Source: Candidatus Latescibacterota bacterium | GTDB taxonomy: Bacteria; Latescibacterota; 4484-107 | Assembly: GCA_030613045.1 (NCBI GenBank) | Contig: JAUWMS010000150.1 | Span: forward strand, 1-6,454 | Length of the DNA stretch: 6,454 nucleotides | Reading direction: 5' to 3' | Made by a program: the position numbers and the translations under genes | Shown here: piece by piece, positions 1 through 5,006 of the stretch | Position numbering within the stretch: position 1 is the stretch's first letter | How the letters are laid out: each line of letters starts with the position of its first letter | The notes under the pieces: model-generated | Told to the model about the DNA's origin: nothing | Databases searched by the model: none | Seen by the model: only the letters and a program-made list of their open reading frames with translations

Positions 1-14
1 GCCCCTAATTTCAT
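1..14 (-). CDS. Possible start of a downstream minus-strand gene (partial)
   Basis: An ATG at 14-12 on the minus strand reads Met-Lys-Leu-Gly and runs off the window. GGAGGG lies three bases upstream (18-23), close but similar in spacing to the rpmD site. Four codons cannot identify a product. In many diderm bacteria lptA is followed by lptB and rpoN, and either would fit the position; this is inference from context only. Confidence 0.3.
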
Positions 15-312
15 CGTCCCTCCATGCCGCGCGCCGAATTTGCGCGAAATCTATCCGTCAAAATAGACTCGACGGAATCCCACAAAAGATGATCCTGACC
101 GGTTCTCTTGCAACCAATCGCGAAGCTGAAAAACCCTATATTCCCCGAAGCCAAGTGCACAAAAAAGGAACCTGAACTACTGCCCCTTCGCTAAATTGAT
201 TCTGATGAAGCACGTCAACACGGAAAACATCCCGAAATCCCCGAAGGACCTAATAAATCGCAGCCCCTTTGGAGGTCTCGCTTCTTCGCCTGCATCGCGT
301 TTGTAAAAAAGC
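15..312. other. 298-bp stretch downstream of lptA, no gene recognised
   Basis: No frame on either strand resembles a known protein. A T-run (minus-strand TTTTTT) follows the lptA stop but has only a weak A+T stem. One arm of the imperfect inverted repeat lies at 141-157. A 5-bp G+C hairpin (CGCGC at 30-34, GCGCG at 42-46) precedes the possible minus-strand start at position 14. TTGTGC and TATAGG on the minus strand are 16 bases apart but too poor a match to call a promoter. Confidence 0.6.
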
Positions 313-1135
313 CTACTTCCCCTTCTTCGGTGTGAGCTTTTTTGCAGGGGGCGCAACGGACTTTTTTGCAGGCGACGCAGCCGGCGCTCTTCCCTCTCTC
401 GAGCCTTTGCTTTGTTCAGAGACGAAGCTGTCCAGCTTGCCCTCTGCGGTAAAGGATAACTTAAGCGATGCCCCCGAGAACGTCCCCATACCGGTAGTCA
501 ACTCCGCAGCGCCCTTGATATCTATCGTGTAAAGTGCTATCGAAATCGCATCCGCCTTGGCCGTCGCGTCCGTACCCTTCAGGGTCCCCTTGGCAACCGC
601 TATATTTCCGGTCTTTGCATCCACCGTGATGCTCTCCCCGGTGGCATTGAGCCCCCCCTGAACGACCTTAGGAGTAGCCGTCGCCGTGATTGCATTTTTC
701 TCCCGACTGTAAATCACATCCCCTGCGGTCAAAACGATTTCCGCCCCCTGAGCCACCGCAATGCGCACCTCAACGCCTCCGGTGAGCGCCACTTCCGTTC
801 CGGCATTCTTCCACTCCATCCGATCGGCCTTGACAATCTGCACCTCCCCTGCTCCCATAGCCGACGTAGTGATCACCACTAATCCCAATGCCAGAATGAC
901 AAGCACCCGACCCACTTTACGTGTAACCATCACGATCTCCTTTCCTGATTCCTTGATTCCGTGAAAAAGGCTCAACCCTATAGAATTCCCGATATCCCTT
1001 ACCCACCAGATTTCATGACTTAAAATCCTCAATGCGCCCGTCGGCTTGAAAGGCCCCTCTTCCAAACCGGCAGTGGGGGATCTGTTATTCCTTTGGCCGA
1101 AAACCTCCTTTCTCTACACTTGGGGCTTCGGGGAA
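141..1135. repeat. Imperfect inverted repeat bracketing the lptA-like gene
   Basis: The plus strand has ttccccgaagccaagtg at 141-157. Its reverse complement, CACTTGGCTTCGGGGAA, recurs at 1117-1135 as CACTTGGGGCTTCGGGGAA, differing only by two extra Gs. The arms are about 960 bp apart and lie in the two non-coding stretches on either side of the lptA-like gene. The exact 10-base core alone would not be remarkable in a window this size; the added 7-base block makes chance less likely. It could be the ends of an inserted segment or copies of a dispersed repeat. Confidence 0.4.
313..930 (-). CDS. lptA: Secreted LptA/OstA-like protein
   Basis: LptA proteins form the periplasmic bridge that carries lipopolysaccharide from the inner-membrane LptBFGC complex to the outer-membrane LptDE. 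This 205-residue product begins with a signal peptide: basic MVTRKVGR, then hydrophobic VLVILALGLVVITTSA, with cleavage likely near residues 24-27. It continues with VQIVKADRMEW and repeated short beta-strands (ALTGGVEVRIA, AEIVLTAGDVIYSREKNAITATA, LNATGESITVDAKTGNIAVAKG), as in the OstA/LptA beta-jellyroll. The last 30 residues form an Ala/Pro/Lys-rich tail (PAKKSVAPPAKKLTPKKGK), not part of the fold. The ATG at 930 has AAAGGAG with a 7-base gap; a 45-codon upstream frame would bury the signal peptide. Sequence divergence leaves a related LptC-like or other OstA-domain protein possible. Its place directly after rpmD is unusual. Confidence 0.68.
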   Translation of the reverse strand: MVTRKVGRVLVILALGLVVITTSAMGAGEVQIVKADRMEWKNAGTEVALTGGVEVRIAVAQGAEIVLTAGDVIYSREKNAITATATPKVVQGGLNATGESITVDAKTGNIAVAKGTLKGTDATAKADAISIALYTIDIKGAAELTTGMGTFSGASLKLSFTAEGKLDSFVSEQSKGSREGRAPAASPAKKSVAPPAKKLTPKKGK

Positions 1136-1246
1136 AAATAATCGTTTCTTTTTGGGGTGGTACGGCGACACACACACCTGCTCTTCTACTCTGAGTATTC
1201 CAAAATGTCGCTCGCCGTCCGCTGTTATATGCCCTTTCACGAGAAA
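931..1246. other. 316-bp rpmD-lptA spacer, no gene recognised
   Basis: A 73-codon minus-strand frame starting with TTG over the rpmD stop crosses this stretch. It has no ribosome site, no family resemblance and no L15-like glycine-rich N-terminus. There is an (AC)5 run at 1168-1177 and one arm of an imperfect inverted repeat at 1117-1135. The last bases carry the lptA ribosome site (AAAGGAG). I see no L15 or SecY remnant and no promoter strong enough to list. Confidence 0.7.
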
Positions 1247-1459
1247 TCAAACCGCCCTTTCTTTCGTTTCGATCCCCTCAACCTCCCGAACTTCCACGAG
1301 ATGAGCAATCTTTCGGATCATGCCGCGAATTGATGGCGTGTCCTCGTGCAAGACCTTCTGTTGTAGCCGTTTAATCCCAAGGGCTTCTAAGGTCAACTTT
1401 TGTGCCTGCTGCCGCTTGATCGCGCTTCTGCGCTGCTGTATTTCTAACTGTCGAGCCAT
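1247..1459 (-). CDS. rpmD: Ribosomal protein L30
   Basis: L30 is a small 50S protein found in many but not all bacteria. The 70-residue product matches the family through LTLEALGIKRLQQKVLHEDTP (about residues 22-42), SIRGMIRKIAHLVEV, which corresponds to the usual ALGLRRLNQTVxxxDTPxIRGMIxKVxHLVxV. It has about 10 residues after HLVEV, slightly more than the common 60-residue forms. The ATG at 1459 has GGAAGGAG with a 4-base gap. An ATG six codons earlier overlaps that site and is rejected. The TGA stop is followed by 316 non-coding bases and then lptA. The usual next gene, rplO, is absent. Confidence 0.94.
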   Translation of the reverse strand: MARQLEIQQRRSAIKRQQAQKLTLEALGIKRLQQKVLHEDTPSIRGMIRKIAHLVEVREVEGIETKERAV

Positions 1460-1531
1460 GTTGCTCCTTCCATCCATGATGTTCTGATATACGAACAGAT
1501 CGGCACTAAAGCGATTATCACAGGAAGGCTC

Positions 1532-2035
1532 TTATCTCATCAGCGTCTCCACCTCTATGCCTCGGATTCGGGCCACCTCCCTGGCGTCTCTCAGACTCAT
1601 CAACCCCTGCATCGTGGCTTTGACCACATTGTGCCGATTCGCGGATCCCAATGACTTGGTCAGGATATTCTGAATACCCGCCGATTCCAAAACCACTTTT
1701 ACCCCCCCCCCTGCGATTACGCCCGTTCCGGGGGAAGCCGGCCTCAGAAGTACTCTGGCCGCTCCAAAACGTCCGATGATGGTGTGCGGAATCGTACCGT
1801 CCTCGGTAACCGGCACCAACATCAACTCCTTTTTCGCCGTCTCCGTCCCTTTCCGAATGGCCTCCGATACATCTTTGGCCTTACCCATACCGGCGCCTAC
1901 CCGGCCTTTCCCGTCGCCCACAACGACCAGGGCGTTAAACGCACGCGTGCGCCCCCCCTTCGTGGCCTTCGATACCGGGCGGATGTGGATCACCGTTTCC
2001 TTCAAGTCGAGTTCATCTAAACGTAGTTTCGACAA
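1532..2035 (-). CDS. rpsE: Ribosomal protein S5 (TTG start)
   Basis: S5 is a 30S protein near the mRNA entry channel and decoding centre, involved in fidelity and mRNA unwinding. From the TTG at 2035 the product is 167 residues, the standard length. It shows an N-terminal double-stranded-RNA-binding-like domain with [20 protein letters not shown] and then [13 protein letters not shown] (residues 21-53). The C-terminal domain has [20 protein letters not shown], then [18 protein letters not shown] (about 80-117) and [10 protein letters not shown]. The frame stays open 26 codons further up, but that stretch ([13 protein letters not shown]...) is unlike S5. The Shine-Dalgarno GGAGGAG directly before TTG settles the start. 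Stop is TAA. It is 72 bp before rpmD. Confidence 0.96.
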   Translation of the reverse strand: MSKLRLDELDLKETVIHIRPVSKATKGGRTRAFNALVVVGDGKGRVGAGMGKAKDVSEAIRKGTETAKKELMLVPVTEDGTIPHTIIGRFGAARVLLRPASPGTGVIAGGGVKVVLESAGIQNILTKSLGSANRHNVVKATMQGLMSLRDAREVARIRGIEVETLMR

Positions 2036-2043
2036 AGAACCTT

Positions 2044-2051
2044 CTCCTCCT
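2044..2051 (-). promoter_or_regulatory. Shine-Dalgarno that fixes the rpsE TTG start
   Basis: The minus strand reads AGGAGGAG, about eight to ten bases before TTG at 2035-2033. It is the strongest ribosome site in the spacer and gives an N-terminus ([18 protein letters not shown]) and total length typical of S5, unlike the longer open frame starting at 2113. Confidence 0.8.
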
Positions 2052-2077
2052 TCTTTAAGGCCATTGCGAACTGAGAA

Positions 2078-2129
2078 TGAACCATAAACGATTAAAGACC
2101 GCCTCCCAATCATTCGCGATTATGGTTCA
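2078..2129. repeat. 10-bp inverted repeat in the rplR-rpsE spacer
   Basis: TGAACCATAA (2078-2087) and TTATGGTTCA (2120-2129) are exact reverse complements with a 32-base loop. Two more C-G pairs are possible inside after a T.T mismatch. In a 106-bp spacer a 10-bp pair is expected about 0.005 times under equal base frequencies. There is no T-run after it in the transcript direction, so it is not an obvious terminator. It ends about 26 bases before the rpsE Shine-Dalgarno. Confidence 0.55.
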
Positions 2130-2141
2130 CGAACGGTCCCG

Positions 2142-2516
2142 TCAGAATTGCAATCCTCCTTCTCGGGCGCCTTCCGCCAATGCCTTCACGCGCCCATGGT
2201 ACAAATACCCGCTCCGGTCGAAGACTACTTTCTCTATTTTCTTTGCTTTGGCGCGCGCCGCTAAAAGTTTGCCCACTGTCCTGCTGAGTTCGCATTTCCC
2301 TTTGGTCGTGGTGTTCGCGTCTTTGATCTCTTTGGATAAACTCGAAGCTCCCAGGATGGATGTCCCCGACGCATCGTCCACCAGTTGGGCGTAAATATTC
2401 CTCGATCCCCTGTACACGCAAAGACGGGGACGTTCGGCGCACCCAACAATTTTCTTTCGGATATGCTTACGCCGTCGCGTTCTGGCCGCTGTTCTTGTAG
2501 TGCTTTTTCCTTTCAT
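2142..2516 (-). CDS. rplR: Ribosomal protein L18
   Basis: L18 binds 5S rRNA and, with L5, anchors it in the 50S central protuberance. The 124-residue product has a basic N-terminus (RTAARTRRRKHIRKKI), then AERPRLCVYRGSRNIYAQLVDD (about residues 27-48), and ends with KVVFDRSGYLYHGRVKALAEGAREGGLQF, the strongest family signature. I chose the ATG at 2516, with GGAAGG just upstream. A GTG seven codons earlier would add VSHSEGK, but that start has no ribosome site and falls in the repeat array. Stop is TGA. The spacer to rpsE is 106 bp and holds a 10-bp inverted repeat. Confidence 0.96.
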   Translation of the reverse strand: MKGKSTTRTAARTRRRKHIRKKIVGCAERPRLCVYRGSRNIYAQLVDDASGTSILGASSLSKEIKDANTTTKGKCELSRTVGKLLAARAKAKKIEKVVFDRSGYLYHGRVKALAEGAREGGLQF

Positions 2517-2530
2517 CTTTCCTTCCGAAT

Positions 2531-2581
2531 GAGACACGGAGTTACACAGAGTTATACGGATCGTTTATGCGGTTTCACGGA
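2531..2581. repeat. Degenerate 10-bp direct repeat upstream of rplR
   Basis: On the plus strand three abutting 10-mers, gagacacgga, gttacacaga and gttatacgga, occupy 2531-2560. After 11 unrelated bases a fourth, gtttcacgga, follows at 2572-2581. In the transcript sense the consensus is TCCGTGTAAC. The array ends 15 bases before the rplR ATG, so it would be in the leader just ahead of the ribosome site. Similar CTCTGTGTAACTCCGTG-like words are, from memory, common intergenic repeats in some bacterial genomes. Confidence 0.6.
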
Positions 2582-2665
2582 AAACTCCAACCATGCGCCT
2601 CTGTCTTCATCCGCAGTCTGTTTTCGATGGTTCCTCATTGGCTTCGATAACTCGTCTGCTCGGAC

Positions 2666-3232
2666 TTATGCCCCCGCAGTCTTCCCGGCCTTCCGTCGAA
2701 CGTATTCCCCTTCGTAACGAATCCCCTTCCCCTTGTAGGGCTCGGGGGGACGCACGGATCGGATCTCTGCGGCGATCTCACCCACTTTCTGTTTGTCTAT
2801 TCCCTTCACCACAAACTGCGCCGGTCGACTGCCCTGCTGCTGATAGACCGGGTTCTCCACGACGAACTCAATGCCTTCCGGAGCGGAAAAAAACATCGGA
2901 TTGGAGAATCCAACCTGTAATTTCAATGCCGTCCCCTCCAAATCCACTCTATAGCCCACGCCCACGATTTCTAATCGTTTCTCAAAACCGCGAGTCACTC
3001 CTTCCATGAGGTTGGCCACCAACGAACGCGTCAAACCCTGCAACGACCTTCCCGTACGATCGTCGCGTTTGGGAGCCACCGTCAATGCGCCCTCATTGTT
3101 CCTCAGACGCATTTGAGGGTGAAGGGTCATGTTCTGTTTGCCCTTGGGGCCCGTTACCGTGAGCCTTCCTCCTTTGATTTCCACCTCCACGCCATCGGGT
3201 ACCACGATGGGTTGTCTTCCAATTCTGGACAC
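2666..3232 (-). CDS. rplF: Ribosomal protein L6 (GTG start)
   Basis: L6 sits at the base of the GTPase-associated region of the 50S subunit near the sarcin-ricin loop. The 188-residue product begins MSRIGRQPIVVPDGVEVEI and shows LTVTGPKGKQ (24-33), GVTRGFEKRLEIVGVGYRV (78-96), VVKGIDKQKVGEIAAEIRSV (141-160), and the diagnostic RPPEPYKGKGIRYEGE. It is about ten residues longer than usual. The excess maps to residues 129-138 (PVYQQQGSRP), between the PEGIEF strand and VVKGID. The start is GTG, confirmed by AAGGAG at 3241-3246 eight bases upstream and by the family N-terminus. Stop is TAA. A 149-bp repeat-containing spacer separates it from rplR. Confidence 0.97.
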   Translation of the reverse strand: MSRIGRQPIVVPDGVEVEIKGGRLTVTGPKGKQNMTLHPQMRLRNNEGALTVAPKRDDRTGRSLQGLTRSLVANLMEGVTRGFEKRLEIVGVGYRVDLEGTALKLQVGFSNPMFFSAPEGIEFVVENPVYQQQGSRPAQFVVKGIDKQKVGEIAAEIRSVRPPEPYKGKGIRYEGEYVRRKAGKTAGA

Positions 3233-3240
3233 CGCTTCCT

Positions 3241-3246
3241 CTCCTT
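3241..3246 (-). promoter_or_regulatory. Shine-Dalgarno that fixes the rplF GTG start
   Basis: The minus strand reads AAGGAG, eight bases before GTG at 3232. There is no in-frame ATG nearby that would keep the conserved MSRIGRQPI N-terminus, so this site decides the start. Confidence 0.8.
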
Positions 3247-3296
3247 AAAATAGGTAATCGTTGATCGTGCAGTGTGAATAATCCTCCCACGCTCAA

Positions 3297-3695
3297 CTAC
3301 CAGACGTAACAGATCACTTCACCGCCTATTCCCGTTCTTCTCGACTCCCGATCGGTCATCACCCCATGCGACGTGGAGACAATCGCCATCCCCAGTCCGT
3401 TGAGCACCCTCGGGATCTCCTTTTTCCTGGCATACTGCCTCAAGCCAGGCCGGCTTATCCGCTCAATGTGCCGAATAACACTTTCTTCGTCCCTGTCGTA
3501 TTTCAGATAAAGCCGCAGTGTTCCCTGCTTCTCGTCTTCCACGTATGCATACGCTTTGATAAAGTGTTCTGCTTTCAGTATGCGGGCAATTTCTCGCTTC
3601 AGATTGGAGGCCGGCACATCCACTTTCCGATGCTTTGCCTTGCACGCATTTCGGATACGTGTCAACATATCCGCAACCGGATCGGTCATACTCAT
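3297..3695 (-). CDS. rpsH: Ribosomal protein S8
   Basis: S8 is a primary binder of the 16S rRNA central domain. In enterobacteria it also represses the spc operon by binding its mRNA near rplE; whether that happens here cannot be judged. The 132-residue product begins [17 protein letters not shown], has [22 protein letters not shown] in the N-terminal domain, and ends with the diagnostic C-terminal block (residues 97-132): [20 protein letters not shown], then [16 protein letters not shown]. Two ATGs lie two codons apart. I took the first, with GGGGAG eight bases upstream, because the family usually begins MSM. A 46-codon upstream extension of the frame lacks S8 similarity. Stop is TAG, 64 bp before rplF. 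Confidence 0.97.
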   Translation of the reverse strand: MSMTDPVADMLTRIRNACKAKHRKVDVPASNLKREIARILKAEHFIKAYAYVEDEKQGTLRLYLKYDRDEESVIRHIERISRPGLRQYARKKEIPRVLNGLGMAIVSTSHGVMTDRESRRTGIGGEVICYVW

Positions 3696-3763
3696 AACCT
3701 CTTCTCCCCAAAAATGCGAAGTATCCCCTGTGGTGATCGGTGGCGACGGCAACCCGTCTCCCT

Positions 3764-3949
3764 TCACCAACTCGCCTTGGTCACGCCGGGAATATCTCCC
3801 TTCAACGCCAACTCTCGGAAACAGATGCGACAAATTCCGAAGGCACGCATGTACGCTCTCGGACGTCCGCAGCGATGACAGCGGTTGTACTGACGCACCT
3901 TGAACTTAGGCTTCCTGCTCGCCTTGACGATCAATGCTTTTTTTGCCAT
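3764..3949 (-). CDS. rpsN: Ribosomal protein S14, zinc-binding (type Z)
   Basis: S14 is a late-assembling 30S head protein next to S3, S10 and S19. The 61-residue product has exactly the length of the short zinc-containing form, as opposed to the roughly 100-residue zinc-free form. It begins [16 protein letters not shown] and carries two CxxC knuckles, C24-x2-C27 ([15 protein letters not shown]) and C40-x2-C43 ([12 protein letters not shown]). It ends with the typical [11 protein letters not shown]. The ATG at 3949 is preceded by AGGGA. The open frame extends 21 codons upstream through hydrophobic residues unlike S14, so the longer start is rejected. Stop is TGA. It is in its canonical place between rplE and rpsH, but 426 bp from rplE. 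Confidence 0.97.
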   Translation of the reverse strand: MAKKALIVKASRKPKFKVRQYNRCHRCGRPRAYMRAFGICRICFRELALKGDIPGVTKASW

Positions 3950-4113
3950 CCCACATCCCTTTCTGAATCCTCTCCCAAAAAACGCACTCCAAAGGAGAAA
4001 CAGCAACAACACCCCTCACTGCTATGCGTTGCGTGTTCATGTTCTCACGTCTCGCAGAGGACATCATCCTGTTCAGCCACTTGCAAAAAGTCCAAAAATG
4101 CGAGGACGCTACC

Positions 4114-4141
4114 CGGCTTTAAGCCGAAAAACGGCTTTAAG
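4114..4141. repeat. CGGCTTTAAG direct repeat with AAGCCG hairpin
   Basis: CGGCTTTAAG occurs at 4114-4123 and again at 4132-4141. AAGCCG (4121-4126) also pairs perfectly with CGGCTT (4132-4137) across a 5-base A loop. On the plus strand the hairpin is followed by TAAGTAATTTTT and could act as a weak terminator there. On the transcribed minus strand no T-run follows. It lies inside the candidate element, 33 bp in from its left arm. Confidence 0.55.
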
Positions 4142-4218
4142 TAATTTTTGAAATGCTCTTGTGGATTTGTTTCTCTCTGCGAGCTCAACCTCTCAGCAGT
4201 GAGAAGGGTTTTCCTGCG

Positions 4219-4239
4219 CCCTGAACCCTAATCCCTGAT
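4219..4239. repeat. Three-unit CCCTGAA-type heptad repeat
   Basis: Three consecutive 7-base units, CCCTGAA, CCCTAAT and CCCTGAT, run without gaps inside the rplE-rpsN spacer. The CCCT core is exact in all three and the remaining three bases vary. Heptad runs of this kind recur as intergenic filler in some bacterial genomes (recollection). No function can be assigned. Confidence 0.55.
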
Positions 4240-4266
4240 AAGACCAAAAAACTTAAGAGCAAAATT

Positions 4267-4282
4267 AAGATTACTTAATCTT
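4267..4282. repeat. Short AAGATT/AATCTT hairpin
   Basis: AAGATT (4267-4272) and AATCTT (4277-4282) form a 6-bp stem with a 4-base loop. It is adjacent to the larger hairpin at 4289-4316. It is A+T-rich and followed by no T-run on either strand, so it does not look like a terminator. Confidence 0.45.
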
Positions 4283-4320
4283 GTCATTTGAGATGCGAAA
4301 TGCCGAAGCAATCTCATCTG
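4282..4320. repeat. Hairpin repeat, GTCATTT...GCAATCTC type
   Basis: TGAGAT at 4289-4294 pairs with ATCTCA at 4311-4316. The stem extends by GC/GC (4295-4296 with 4308-4309) if A4310 is bulged, leaving an 11-base loop. The surrounding words, GTCATTT before and GAAGCAATCTC after, resemble from memory a dispersed palindromic repeat with GTCATTGCGAG and AAGCAATCTC ends that occurs in intergenic regions of many bacteria. That resemblance is recollection, not a search. It lies inside the candidate element between rplE and rpsN. Confidence 0.5.
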
Positions 4321-4375
4321 AAGCGTGTTTTGTTTTGCAAGTGGTTCTGTTGAATATTTGAATTTGGCCGTCCCC

Positions 4376-4927
4376 TCAACCACCCTCCCGAGCAAAGGGC
4401 ATCCCGAATCCCCTCAATAACTCGAACGCCTCCTCGTCGGTCTGAGCGCTTGTAACGATGGTGACATTCAATCCCCGAATCTGGTCAATGCTATCGCGGT
4501 CAATCTCAGGAAAAACAATTTGTTCCCGAATCCCGAACGTATAATTTCCTCTTCCGTCGAAGGACCGGCCGGGAAGTCCCCTGAAATCCCGAATCCGGGG
4601 TACCGCGAAATTTAGAAGACGATCCAAGAATTCATACATTCGACTCCGCCGGATCGTCACTGCACATCCAATGGGATTGCCCTCCCTCAGCTTGAAATTC
4701 GAGATGGACTTTTTGGCCCGCCTTACGTTCGGCTTTTGAGCGCTGATCACCGTCAGATCGGCCATGGCCGCATCCAGTACTTTAATGTTCTGAATCGCCT
4801 CTCCCACCCCTATATTCAAGACGATCTTCTCAAGCCGAGGCACTTGCATCCTATTTTGATAGTCAAACCGTCTCTGCAACTGGGGTACTATTTCGTGTTC
4901 GTACAGCTCTTTAAGTCTCGGCTTCAT
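4376..4927 (-). CDS. rplE: Ribosomal protein L5
   Basis: L5 is a component of the 50S central protuberance. It binds 5S rRNA together with L18 and contacts S13 across the subunit interface. The 183-residue product shows [14 protein letters not shown] at the N-terminus, [21 protein letters not shown] (about residues 28-47), [21 protein letters not shown], the [19 protein letters not shown] block, [17 protein letters not shown], and GFGMPF near the end. I chose the ATG at 4927, which has AGGGAG six bases upstream. A GTG six codons earlier would add MAREKA but has no clear ribosome site. Stop is TGA. Downstream is an unusually long 426-bp spacer before rpsN, where most bacteria have only a few bases. 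Confidence 0.97.
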   Translation of the reverse strand: MKPRLKELYEHEIVPQLQRRFDYQNRMQVPRLEKIVLNIGVGEAIQNIKVLDAAMADLTVISAQKPNVRRAKKSISNFKLREGNPIGCAVTIRRSRMYEFLDRLLNFAVPRIRDFRGLPGRSFDGRGNYTFGIREQIVFPEIDRDSIDQIRGLNVTIVTSAQTDEEAFELLRGFGMPFAREGG

Positions 4928-5006
4928 CGCCTTCTCCCTTGCCACTTAACTCGCATCAACCGACCTGTCCTTTTTGAAGCGACTTCTCGTCCCGGAAGAT
5001 CAGCTT

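Larger units (their letters stand above)
4077..4344. mobile_element. Candidate MITE-like element with 12-bp terminal inverted repeats
   Basis: CCACTTGCAAAA at 4077-4088 is matched exactly by TTTTGCAAGTGG at 4333-4344, enclosing about 268 bp with no gene. Under equal base frequencies a 12-bp match within a 426-bp spacer is expected about 0.005 times, though across the whole window about one such pair would arise by chance. The interior holds several smaller hairpins and a heptad run. CTGTT occurs just outside both arms (4069-4073 and 4347-4351) but is offset by 3 and 2 bases, so a target duplication is possible, not shown. Deleting the element would leave about 158 bp, similar to other spacers here. 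No transposase is present, so any movement would need one in trans. It could instead be a fortuitous pairing within a generally repeat-filled spacer. Confidence 0.42.
3950..4375. other. Expanded 426-bp rplE-rpsN spacer, non-coding, repeat-rich
   Basis: No convincing gene lies here on either strand; the frames that cross it are short and unlike any family I recognise. It is visibly richer in A+T runs than the flanking genes. It contains, in plus-strand order, one arm of a 12-bp inverted repeat (4077-4088), an AAGCCG hairpin overlapping a direct repeat (4114-4141), a CCCTGAA-type heptad run (4219-4239), an AAGATT hairpin (4267-4282), a TGAGAT/ATCTCA hairpin (4289-4316) and the second 12-bp arm (4333-4344). 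The last bases before rpsN carry its ribosome site (AGGGA). I found no promoter that I would defend. Confidence 0.8.

Noticed and set aside
305..343. AAAAAAGC/GCTTTTTT 8-bp inverted repeat at the lptA stop, as a terminator
   Set aside because: The stem has only two G-C pairs and a 20-base-plus loop. An intrinsic terminator needs a G+C-rich stem; this one would be very weak.
1029..1250. 73-codon minus-strand frame whose TTG overlaps the rpmD stop
   Set aside because: No Shine-Dalgarno, no recognisable motif, and no L15-like glycine-rich start. It overlaps the spacer and the upstream part of the extended lptA frame, so I treat it as chance.
3764..4012. Hydrophobic 21-residue N-terminal extension of S14 ([12 protein letters not shown]...)
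   Set aside because: It looks like a signal peptide by chance reading of the spacer. The 61-residue S14 from 3949 has the exact family length and its own ribosome site.
4341..4361. GGTTCTGTTG followed by TTGAAT, resembling IS6-family insertion-sequence ends
   Set aside because: Only the first ten bases fit what I remember of those ends, there is no matching opposite end, and no transposase. Probably coincidence.
4928..5006. Possible AGAAGCTGATCTTCC hairpin after rplX
   Set aside because: Only a four- to five-base stem and no T-run; not distinguishable from chance.
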